Origin: Candidatus Parcubacteria bacterium
GTDB taxonomy: Bacteria; Patescibacteriota; Minisyncoccia; Minisyncoccales; Minisyncoccaceae
DNA length: 20,883 nucleotides
Assembly (NCBI GenBank): GCA_017992335.1
Contig: JAGOOU010000007.1
Location: 1 to 20,883 of the forward strand
Reading direction: 5' to 3'
Notes under the pieces: generated by a model
Seen by the model: only the letters and a program-made list of their open reading frames with translations
The model's database searches: none
Told to the model about the DNA's origin: nothing
In this document: piece after piece, positions 7,257-16,900 of the stretch
How the letters are laid out: each line of letters opens with the position of its first letter
Numbering within the stretch: position 1 is the stretch's first letter
Program-made: the position numbers and the translations under genes

Positions 7257-8390
7257 TTATTCTTTTTCCAAAATCATTATTTTTTGCATTTCTAAAATTA
7301 TTACATCTGAGATAAGATATCCTGCATAATATTGCAAATGCACTCCATCAGAAGTCCTAATCAATTTTGATTTTCCTGTTGAGTCTTTCATGTAGGTTGC
7401 ATAGTTTCCGTTTTCATCAGCAAGAATATCCCAAGTAGGAATATAGTAAGCATTAGAGCGTTTGCTGACCTCTGCTTCATAAATAGAATTTAAATTATTC
7501 ATTTTTTCAGAAAATGTTTTATCTTTCATTATCGGTAATCCAACCCAAAAAAGAGTAATATTGTTTTTTTCTAAAATATCAATAAAAGAATTTACTCTTT
7601 TAGCATACTCTTCGTTCCATCCAGGACTTCCATACCATATTGTTTTTCCAGTTTCAGAAGACACTATTCCTTTATCGTCATTTGCTCCAAATATTACGAT
7701 TGCTACATTTGGAGTGTATTGATTTATTAAGTTTATTGCAGTGGTGTTCCAATTAAGATAATTTTGGTTAGTAAGACCACTCGATACTCTTCCATATCTA
7801 TTAACAGAGACGTCTTTGTATCCAAGTAAAGTTCTTTCTAAAGGATCTCCTAGTCCTCCTCCAATAGCCATAAAAGAGTCTCCCATAATTAAAATTTTAA
7901 AAGGAGGTTCTTTCTTAACAATATGATCATTGTTATTCAACCCCTCTTCCAAGCTTTCATTAATAGCATTTATTATCGGTTGGACAATAGGAAGATATTC
8001 TTCTTGAACTGTTTCTTCTTTTGGTTCTTCTTTTTCTCCTGAGGGAATAGTTGTTTCTTCTTTTTCTTCTGGAATCGTTTTGATATTTTCTTCAATAACA
8101 ATAGGAATTTCTTCTGTTTTTCCTTTAGAAGCTAAGGGGGACTCTTTTATTTTTACCCAGAATTCTTGTTCTTTTTCAAAATATTCATTTAATCCTGTTT
8201 TTGATTTAATTGATTCGGAGAATAAAGAATATTTTAAGATTGTTTCAGTAAAAATATTTTGGTTTGGCTCTTGTTTTTGCAACAAAGAAAATCTTTTTGA
8301 TTCACAAAAAGGCAATATAATAATTATCATGATAAAAACAAATATTGCTACTATTGGGGGTGTTTCATTTTTAATGTTTATTATTTCCAT
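7257..8390 (-). CDS. Membrane-anchored SGNH/GDSL hydrolase-type protein (DUF459-like), probable O-acyltransferase or esterase partner of the MBOAT
   Basis: 377 residues. An N-terminal transmembrane anchor (about 12-28) and a long Glu/Pro-rich linker (about 92-131) lead to a C-terminal SGNH domain expected outside the membrane. Catalytic blocks: GDSF with nucleophile S172, GANDD with N237, and SDGVH with D348 and H351. The RTSDGVHLQYYAGY ending resembles DUF459-type proteins. It lies 3 nt downstream of an MBOAT acyltransferase gene. By analogy with PatA/PatB, AlgI/AlgJ-X and DltB/DltD pairs, the MBOAT would export an acyl group and this protein would transfer it to (or remove it from) an envelope polymer. 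Whether the substrate is peptidoglycan or another glycan is unknown. The gene abuts uvrC tail-to-tail with no spacer and no obvious terminator. Confidence 0.85.
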   Translation of the reverse strand: MEIINIKNETPPIVAIFVFIMIIIILPFCESKRFSLLQKQEPNQNIFTETILKYSLFSESIKSKTGLNEYFEKEQEFWVKIKESPLASKGKTEEIPIVIEENIKTIPEEKEETTIPSGEKEEPKEETVQEEYLPIVQPIINAINESLEEGLNNNDHIVKKEPPFKILIMGDSFMAIGGGLGDPLERTLLGYKDVSVNRYGRVSSGLTNQNYLNWNTTAINLINQYTPNVAIVIFGANDDKGIVSSETGKTIWYGSPGWNEEYAKRVNSFIDILEKNNITLFWVGLPIMKDKTFSEKMNNLNSIYEAEVSKRSNAYYIPTWDILADENGNYATYMKDSTGKSKLIRTSDGVHLQYYAGYLISDVIILEMQKIMILEKE

Positions 8391-8393
8391 AAT

Positions 8394-9824
8394 TTAAAAA
8401 TCAAAATATATAAATGGCGGCATAATATCTTGGCTTAATTTAAATACCAATACAAGCAAAGTGGCTATATATATTCCCAAGATAGGCCACGGCATTTTTT
8501 CTTTTATTCTAACCATAATATTAATAATTTGTTTTTCAAAAAACACAAGGAAGAATCCAATAATAATATATATTGGTATAAGTAATTGAAACGATTCGAT
8601 TGGTCTATTAAAGTCAAACAGAGATTTTAAATAAGTAATAGCTATCTCGCTAGTTCTTGCTTTGAAGAAAACCCAAGAAAAAAGAATAAAAGCAAAAGTA
8701 AATATCCATCCAGATATTTTTCCAAAAATGTCTCTTATCCCATGCTCTTTTTTATTTGGAAATAATTTTTTTTCAATATCGTGTCTAAGATTAAAAATAA
8801 CTAAGCCTATACCTTGAATTCCGCCCCAAATAATGTAATTCATAGAAGCTCCATGCCAAAGTCCAATTAAAATCATAATTATTGTTAAATTAAGATATTT
8901 AACTATTAGCCCATGTCTGTTTCCTCCAAGCGGAATGTATACATAATCTTTTATCCAGCTGGATAATGTAATATGCCATCTTCTCCAAAAATCTTTAATG
9001 CTTGTTGCTAGATATGGTGTATTAAAGTTAATTGGAGATTCAAAGCCTAGTAATCCAGCAAAGCCAATAGCCATATCGCTGTATCCGCTGAAATCAAAAT
9101 ATATTACTAAATAATATGAAAGAAGTGCGAGCCAAACAACTAGGGCGGAGTGATTTTCCGGAACAGCAAAAACATCATCAGTGATATTGAGTATTAGATA
9201 ACTTGAGATTACAATTTTTTTAAATAATCCCAAAATTATTAGAGTAAGGTTTTTATGAAAATCATCAATTTTTTTTGCTCCCCCATTTTTTAGTTGAGGC
9301 AAGAAATCTATTGCTCTAGAAATTGGTCCTGAGAATAGCTGAGGAAAAAACGATACATATATCGAAAAATCAAGAAGAGATTTAGTGGCAGGTATTTTTT
9401 TAGAATAAACATCAGCAATATAGGAAATTGCTCGAAAGACATAGAAAGAAAGACCAAGAGGCAAGATTATATCGAAAAGAGGAAAAGTATAAAATATCCC
9501 AAATTTTTCTAGAACAGACTCAGCTCCTGTTCTAAAAAAATCATAGTATTTAAAAAAACTCAAGCAAAAAAGATTAATTAAAATAAATAAAAACAAGTAG
9601 AACTTTTTAAAATAATTAACTTTTTCAATGACTAAAGCGCCCAAAAAGTTAACTAAAGTTACAGAAATTAATAAAAGAAGAAATCTTTCATCCCAGAGAG
9701 CGTAAAAATAATAACTTGATAAAAGTAAAAAAAATCTCCAAATTAATGGCCATGGCTTAAAAGCCCAGTTTAGCGTTAGGACAATAGTGAAAAACAAAAA
9801 AAATTCTATGGTTGGAAAAATCAT
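8394..9824 (-). CDS. MBOAT family membrane O-acyltransferase (AlgI/PatA/DltB type)
   Basis: A 476-residue polytopic protein of the AlgI/PatA/DltB branch of the membrane-bound O-acyltransferases, which pass acyl groups (usually acetyl) from the cytoplasm to extracytoplasmic sugars. Family motifs: PLGLSFYVFRAISYIADVY, FFPQLFSGPI, DFSGYSDMAIG, FWRRWHITLSSW (H284), YIPLGGNR and GLWHGASMNYIIWGG with the catalytic H324. The protein ends in PPFIYFDF, an aromatic C-terminal tail like that of related bacterial MBOATs. The reading frame extends upstream to a TTG at 9881, but the ATG at 9824 gives the family N-terminus (MIFPTIEFFLFF), and a TATAAT box sits 15 nt before it. It forms a two-gene unit with the SGNH gene. 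Confidence 0.93.
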   Translation of the reverse strand: MIFPTIEFFLFFTIVLTLNWAFKPWPLIWRFFLLLSSYYFYALWDERFLLLLISVTLVNFLGALVIEKVNYFKKFYLFLFILINLFCLSFFKYYDFFRTGAESVLEKFGIFYTFPLFDIILPLGLSFYVFRAISYIADVYSKKIPATKSLLDFSIYVSFFPQLFSGPISRAIDFLPQLKNGGAKKIDDFHKNLTLIILGLFKKIVISSYLILNITDDVFAVPENHSALVVWLALLSYYLVIYFDFSGYSDMAIGFAGLLGFESPINFNTPYLATSIKDFWRRWHITLSSWIKDYVYIPLGGNRHGLIVKYLNLTIIMILIGLWHGASMNYIIWGGIQGIGLVIFNLRHDIEKKLFPNKKEHGIRDIFGKISGWIFTFAFILFSWVFFKARTSEIAITYLKSLFDFNRPIESFQLLIPIYIIIGFFLVFFEKQIINIMVRIKEKMPWPILGIYIATLLVLVFKLSQDIMPPFIYFDF

Positions 9825-9839
9825 AACAATTATTTCCCT

Positions 9840-9867
9840 ATTATATCCTATTATTTCATTAAAACAA
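9840..9867 (-). promoter_or_regulatory. Candidate promoter of the MBOAT-SGNH operon
   Basis: On the minus strand a perfect TATAAT (9840-9845) is preceded, after 16 nt, by a weak TTGTTT (9862-9867). The start site expected near 9833 leaves a leader of about 8-10 nt before the ATG at 9824. This supports that start over the upstream TTG at 9881. Confidence 0.5.
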
Positions 9868-9898
9868 GGGCTGTTGTTCAAAAGTCTGAAAAGAAAAC

Positions 9899-9927
9899 TT
9901 GCAATAAATATATAATTTATATATTAT
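9899..9927 (+). promoter_or_regulatory. Candidate leaderless promoter of mltG
   Basis: TTGCAA (9899-9904), a 17-nt spacer and TATTAT (9922-9927). The expected start is 9934, exactly the A of the mltG ATG. A second possible -10, TATAAT at 9911-9916, lacks a good -35 and would give a leader of about 11 nt. Confidence 0.5.
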
Positions 9928-9933
9928 TATTTA

Positions 9934-10908
9934 ATGAAAAAAATACATATATTATTGATATTTTTTCTTTTATTGTTTATTTTTTTTGAATTTATCCCCA
10001 TTGAAGAAAAAGACGGAGCTTTTATTATACAAAGAGGGGATAATTTTCTAGAAGTAGCAAATAATCTTAAAAGTAGAGGGTACATCAGAAGTAAAATAGT
10101 TTTTATTTATGAATTGATTAAGGATAATAAAAAATCAGAGATAAAGGCGGGAAAGTATAATCTTGAAAAAGAAATGAATAATCAAGAAATAATTAATATA
10201 ATTACAAAAGGTTTTAGTAGTTTATCAAAAATTATAATTATTCCCGGAACAACAATTCAAGACATAGCTAACACATTAAATAAACAAACAAGTATTAGTC
10301 AAGAAGATTTTTTTAAATTAGCACTTTCAAATAATAAAGAAATAACAGAAGAATTTTCTTTTTTACAAGACAAGCCTATCGAGGTTGGTTACGAAGGTTA
10401 TTTTTTTCCAGACACTTATCAAATTGATTTTTATCAAACCAAAGAAGATTTCATAAAAATAGTTTTTTCTAATTTTGATAAAAGATTAAACGAAGATTTA
10501 AGAAAAAATATAGAAAAAAATAATAGAAGTATTTTCGAAACAGTTATAATAGCTTCAATGATAGAGAAAGAAGTTATAGTTTACGAAGACAAACAAATGG
10601 TTTCCGGAATATTGTGGAAAAGACTTGATAGCGGTGTTCCTTTACAGGTTGATAGTGCCCTTCTTTATTTTTTATCTTCTGATAATCCTAGCGTAGATGA
10701 CAGAAATATAGAGTCATGGTATAATACCTATAAATATAAGGGTTTGCCGCTTACACCTATTTGTAATCCGGGAATAGAAAGTATTAAGGCAGCTATCTAT
10801 CCTCAAAATTCTGATTATTGGTATTATCTAAATACACGAGATGGAAAAACAATTTTTAGCAAAACACTAGGAGAACAATTAATCAATAAAGCTAAATATT
10901 TAGAATAA
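9934..10908 (+). CDS. mltG: Endolytic peptidoglycan transglycosylase MltG (YceG-like)
   Basis: MltG cleaves nascent glycan strands at the outer membrane-face and is thought to terminate their polymerisation by PBPs. The 324-residue protein has an N-terminal transmembrane segment (about 4-22), a LysM-like region (about 28-95) and the YceG catalytic domain. Family motifs: YEGYFFPDTY (153-162); IASMIEKEV (206-214) with the catalytic glutamate at E211; GILWKRLDSGVPLQVD; YNTYKYKGLPLTPICNPG; and SIKAAIYPQNSDYWYYL. Length is typical for compact MltG. The start codon coincides with the predicted transcription start. The alpha-2-macroglobulin gene begins 10 nt after its stop, so they are probably co-transcribed. 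Confidence 0.95.
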   Translation: MKKIHILLIFFLLLFIFFEFIPIEEKDGAFIIQRGDNFLEVANNLKSRGYIRSKIVFIYELIKDNKKSEIKAGKYNLEKEMNNQEIINIITKGFSSLSKIIIIPGTTIQDIANTLNKQTSISQEDFFKLALSNNKEITEEFSFLQDKPIEVGYEGYFFPDTYQIDFYQTKEDFIKIVFSNFDKRLNEDLRKNIEKNNRSIFETVIIASMIEKEVIVYEDKQMVSGILWKRLDSGVPLQVDSALLYFLSSDNPSVDDRNIESWYNTYKYKGLPLTPICNPGIESIKAAIYPQNSDYWYYLNTRDGKTIFSKTLGEQLINKAKYLE

Positions 10909-10918
10909 TAATAAAAAT

Positions 10919-13900
10919 ATGGAAATACCAGAAAATATAAATAGTTTTCCAAAAATGGAAATACAAAACATAAATACTTTTTTAAAAAAAGAAGAATTGC
11001 CGAAAGAAGAAAAAAAGAAAAGATTTAATTTTTCTCGATCCAAGATCATACTATTTTCATTGATTGCCCTATTAATTTCGGGCATTTTTTTTGTTTTTTG
11101 GACAAGGGATATTGAGCAAGACATAGCTTCTCAGTATAGGTTGGTTCCCGAAAAAATTTCTATATCCGCTCCAATTAAAATATATTTACCAAAAGGAACT
11201 AATCTTGCATCAGCTAAGCAAAACACAGTTTTTGATCCAAAAATAGAGGGACAATGGATAGAAGAAAGTAACGCAATCTCTAGCCTTTTTAATGTTTTCG
11301 CCTCAGAGGAAGAAACAGATGTTATTATTTTTAAACCAAACCAACCGTTGAAGTTAGATAGATATTATTCTGTAGAAATAAGTTTAGATGAAAACAAAAA
11401 AATTAAATCAGACTTTTTGGCAGTTGAAGATCCTTCGATTGTAGCGATTTTTCCGAAAGAAGATTCAGAAGCATCAGAAGATAGCAAAATTTCTATTGTT
11501 TTTAATAGGCCAATGGTTCCCCTAACAACCTTAGATGAACTAAGCACAAAAGATATTCCAGTAGAAATTACTCCTAAAACAGAAGGAAAATTTAAATGGA
11601 TTAGTACAAATACTTTACAATTTATACCCAACGATAGACTTCAAAGAGCAACTAATTATAAAGTTAAAGTATCTTCAGGGCTTATTTCGATAGACGGCTT
11701 GTCTGTTTCTTCAAAAGAAGCAAGTTTTACAACAAGAAAATTAAGGTATGCATCAAATTATTATAACGATACTCAGGTTTATAACGAACCAGTAAGAGTA
11801 TATTTTAATCAACCGGTTGATATAGAAAAAATTAAGAACGAAATAATTGTTCACGATAACACTAATAATAAAGATATTAATTTTATAGTTAAATATTATA
11901 AAAAAACAGACGATAGCATTGTCGAAGGATCTTTAGATAAGAATTTAGGATTTTTTGAAAAAATAAAAAGAAATATTTTCCTAGCATTTAATTATGTTAA
12001 AAGAAATTTAATTTATGGTTTAGCTGGTTTAGGGATAATCGAAAAATGGAATGACAGTTTAGTAGAGAAGTCAGTATTAGAAATTTATCCACAAAAAGAT
12101 AAATTTAACAGAAAAGAATTATGGGACTTTGATAGTAATTATACTATCAAGATCAATAAAGCATATCCGTTTGAGGGAGATATCAATTTAAATGAATCCA
12201 AAAATATTTCATTTACTACAACTGGAATAATAAGTTCAATTGACGCAGAATCAAATCGTACGAGTTATAGCAATAAAGATTTTTTTGATCCGAAAGGAAG
12301 ATTAATAGTTAAATTTTACGAAGATGTAAACTTGTCTAAAAGTGAATTTTCTGCATCAGTATATATTAACAAGACAGAATATGGACAAAAATGTGAAAAT
12401 GGAACATATGGAAATAATTGTAAAAAAGTTGAAGACAAAAAAACAATTTATTTTACTTTTAATGATCAAGCAATCAGTCCAGGACAAGTAATAGATCTCA
12501 ATTTTATTAAAATTGTTAATACTAGCGGATTAAAAATAAACGGCGAAAACATTAATCAAAAAATATCAGTATATAATCCGCTCGAAGTTTCAATCGGAGA
12601 AAAAGAATTAACAAGGATTGTTTTTTGTTCTAATAACCCACTGATTGTTCCCGCAAAAGAGGATCTTCAAGCAAAAATTACAGCTAATTTAGATTACAGA
12701 ATTTTTTATTGGGAGAACTCTTATAAACCGTGGTGGAATTCTGGTCTTTGTTCTGGGTATAATTTTATAACCGAGATAAAAACTGGGTTTATTCCTGAAA
12801 GTCAATATGTTCTTAATCTTGACATAGAAGATGTTTTTGGGCAAAAAGTAAGTAAAATAGAAACTTTTAAAACTGGTAAAATGGAGGATAGCTATACTGA
12901 ATTATATTCCCTACAAAACAGGTATAGCATTACTTCTCCCGAAGATACTAAATTTAATTTCGGATATTCAAACATTACTTATGTTAATTTAAGTATTTGT
13001 AAAGTTTCTCCTCTAAATTTTTACACTGCTTATTCTTCTGATCAATTAACGTATGATTGTCAAGAAAGAAAAAATGAAAAAATAGGGCTGAAAGAATCTT
13101 ATTGGGCAAATAATTATTTTCAATTAAATATTGCTGATTATTTTGAAGATCCTATTGGCAATTACGTTATTAAGCTAGATAATCCAGATCTTGATAAATA
13201 CACAAGGGATAGAGAAATCCTTTATGTGTCTGTAACCAATTTAGCTGTGGCTAGAAAGAAAATCGATATAGGGGGCAACATTAGTGAATTGGAGTCTTTG
13301 ACTAGCAATTTTGATAATATGAGTGATGTTTATTGGGTGACTGATATTAAGACTCAACAACCAATATCAAAAGCAGTTGTAAAAAATTATAGAGATTACA
13401 AATTAGTAGAAACCGTTTTAACAGATGAAAATGGAGTTGCTCTGGCTAAGCCATCGGGCGACCTTTTGACAATAGTCGAAAATGGAAAAGATAGCACTTT
13501 AATTATGAATAGTAATTTGAATTGGGTAAGCGACGCTGTTAGTGTTAAAAAACAATATATTTATACTGATAAGCCAATATATAGACCCAACGAAAAAATT
13601 AATATTAAAGGAATATTAAGAATAGGATATGACGGTAATTACGAATTAATAAGCGGTAATAAAACAATATCTTTATATGGTCCCAGAAACAATAATCCTC
13701 TTTCTCAGAAAGTGGTAACTTTAAGCGCTTTTGGAACCTTCAATGCTGATTTTACATTACCGACAGATACTCCTCTGGGAGATTATAGAGTTTGTGTTGA
13801 TAAATATTCTTTTTGTGCAAATTTTTCTATCTTAGAGTATATTCCTGCTCCTTTTGAAGTTAAATTAACGCCAGACAAAGAAGAATATATATCGAAAGAT

Positions 13901-16900
13901 AATATAGAAATACAAGCCAACGGTAATTATTATTTTGGTGTTCCTGTTCAGAATGGAGAAGTTGAATATACGGTAAGTAGTCAAAATTATTATTTTGATA
14001 AATATGATGGATGGTGTTTTGGTTCCTGCTCTTATGATTATTATTGGTACAGTTATGACGATTATTATAGCTATGGAGATAAGTTTATTTCAAGAAACAA
14101 AACAACGTTAGATGAAAATGGAAAAGCTTTAATCACAGAGAAGATAGACTTGCAAGATATTTTTAAAGATACAGAAAATATAGTAGGAAAAATTATTGTG
14201 ATAGATGCTACGGTTAAAAATTCTTTTGGACAAGCTGTTTCAGCTCAAAGTTCTGTTATCGTTCATCCGGGAGATTTTTATTTAGCTGTTAATTCTGAAC
14301 CATCTTTTATTGGTAAGAATCAAGATTTTACCTTAAAAGCAAAATCAGTTACAACGGAAGGAAAAGAGTTGTCCGTTAAAAATATCAAAGCAGAAATTTA
14401 TAGAAAAGAATGGGTTTATTCAAAAAGACAAGGAACAAGTGGTAGTTATAATTATGTTTGGGAAATGGAAAAAGAACTCATTAAAGAATTTAATTTTAAT
14501 ACTGATAAAAACGGAAACTATTCAACCAATATTAAATTAGATAAAGAAGGTCATTACGAAATATTAATTACTGGTTTCGATAAAAAAGGCAACAAAATAA
14601 TAGCTAACAATGACATATATGTTTATGGAGAAGGAAGCGCTTCTGTTAAAACTGAAACAAATGCTGAGTTACAGCTTAGACCTAAAACAATAAATCTTGA
14701 ACCTGGAGATAAAGGAGAATTAATAATAGAGTCACCATATTCTAAATCTAAAGCATTGATTGCAATAGAGAGAGGAAAAATTTTTGAATATCATATCGTA
14801 GATATCGTTGGTAACTTATATAATTTTCAATTTGATGTAAAAGAAGAATATGGACCCAATTTTTATATATCTGTATTGTTACAGTCTTCAGATCCGGAAG
14901 TAAAATTTGCGTCTCAAGAATTTAAAGTAGATAGTGATAAAAATAAAATAAATATTGAAATTAAATCAGATAAAAATTTTTATTCTCCTGGAGATGAGAT
15001 TAAGCTTAGTATATATGCTAAAGATTATAAAAATAAACCTGTTGCTGGAGAATTTTCAATAGCAGTTGTTGATCTCAGCGTTCTTGCTTTAAAAGGAAAT
15101 GTAAAAAAAGATCCTTTAGTTTTCTTTTACGGAGGTTTTCCTTTAACTGTTTCCACATCTTCAAATATTAAAAATATTTTAGTAAAACAAGATATTTCAT
15201 ATACAAAAGGTGGTAGCGGAGGAGGACAAGAGGATTCATTTTCTCCGCGAGGAGATTTTAGGGATGTGGCTTTTTGGCAAGCAGATGTTGTATCAAATAA
15301 TGATGGTTATGCCGAAGTTGTATTTAAATTACCAGACAATTTGACTACGTGGCAAGCAGAAGTATTGGGAGTAACAAAAGATACAAAACTGGGGGTAGAT
15401 TATTTAAGTTTTATGTCTAAGAAAGAATTGATGCTTGTTCCATTAAAGCCAAGATTTATTATTCCTGGAGATGAATTTTATGTTGGTGCTAAGATATTTA
15501 ATCAAAGTGAAAATAAAGAAAAATTTAAAATTAATTTTTCTAGTGATAATTTGCAATTACTTGAGAAAGCAGAAATTCAAAAAATAATTGATAAAAACAA
15601 AGAAGAAACAGTTTATTTTAAAGTTAAAGCTCCCGAAAACATTGTTTCCGGAAGTCATAACTTTACTATAATTGTTGAAGGAGGAAACATGAAAGATGGC
15701 GTAAAGAATGAAATAGCTATTAATGCTAATTTAACCTACGAAACAACAGCTACTTCAAACTACACAACCAATAATAACGTCAAAGAAGTTATATACGTGC
15801 CAACAAATGTTTCAGATAAGTATGGAGAGGTTACAATTAAAACATCGGCTACTTTGGCAGTCTTTTTATCAGATGCTTTGAACTATTTAATTCAATATCC
15901 TTATGGTTGTTCTGAACAAATAGCGAGCAGATTAAAACCAATGGCTATTATTAAAGCTGGGCTTAACATTCCTAACATTCAAGAAAATTTTAAACTTAAA
16001 AAGGTTGTTGAAAACGGACGCGAATATACATTAGATCAATTAATTGATATTGGCTTGAATGAGATTTATAAAAATCAAAATTCAAACGGAGGTTTTAGTT
16101 TATGGGGAGATGGGAGAGAGAGTTATTATACAACTCTAAAAGTTATTGACATGATGGTGGCGATGAAAAAAGCTAATGTCGCAATTAATGAAAATTCTTT
16201 TAATAGAGGATTAACTTATTTGTATGATAAATTTAACAATTCAACACTATCTTTAGATTCTAAAATCGTTTTTGCGTCAGTTTTATTAAGTTCTGATCAG
16301 TACAAAAATAACGCCTCAATAAAATCTTTTATTGAATCAACAGCTAATAATGATAAAATAATAAAAGATAATTTAAGCAATAAAACTCTTTCTGAACTAG
16401 CGGTAATTTTAAATTCCGGTAATTTTAAATCTTCTATAGTTAAAAAAGTTAACGATGTTTTAGATAATAGAATTGATATTGATTCTAGGGGAGCCTTTCT
16501 TGAAAAAAATAAAAACAATACATTTTATGATTATTATGAAACTCCAATAGCCAATACTGCTATATATTTAAAATCAGTAGCCTTAGGCAAAAGAGAAACT
16601 TCTTTTAATGATAAATTGTTGAGATGGATTATTAATTCAAAAAAGAAAGATGGTGCCTGGGGATCAACTCAAAATACAATTTCAGTTATAGAAGCATTTA
16701 CAGAATATTTAAAATGGAAAAAAGAAACCAGTGTTAACTTTGTCCTAGAAACAAAAATTAACAATGAGGGAATAGATAGTTTTAATTTTAATCCTTCAAA
16801 TATTTTAGAGCAAAGAAGCACAACTTTAGGAATTGATAAATTAAACATAGGAGAATATAACGAAGTTGATTTTAGCAAAGAAAGTAAATCATTGCTCGGA

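Noticed and set aside
7250..7259. AATTATAATT palindrome at the uvrC/SGNH junction as a bidirectional terminator
   Set aside because: It contains only A-T pairs with no loop and has no adjoining strong T-tract, so it would not form a stable terminator hairpin.
8080..8397. 105-residue plus-strand reading frame opposite the SGNH gene
   Set aside because: It is the complement of the Glu-rich linker and signal anchor of the SGNH protein, with no family resemblance and no promoter of its own.
9825..9881. TTG start adding 19 residues to the MBOAT protein
   Set aside because: The extension is hydrophilic and unlike MBOAT N-termini, and a TATAAT promoter sits between it and the ATG at 9824.
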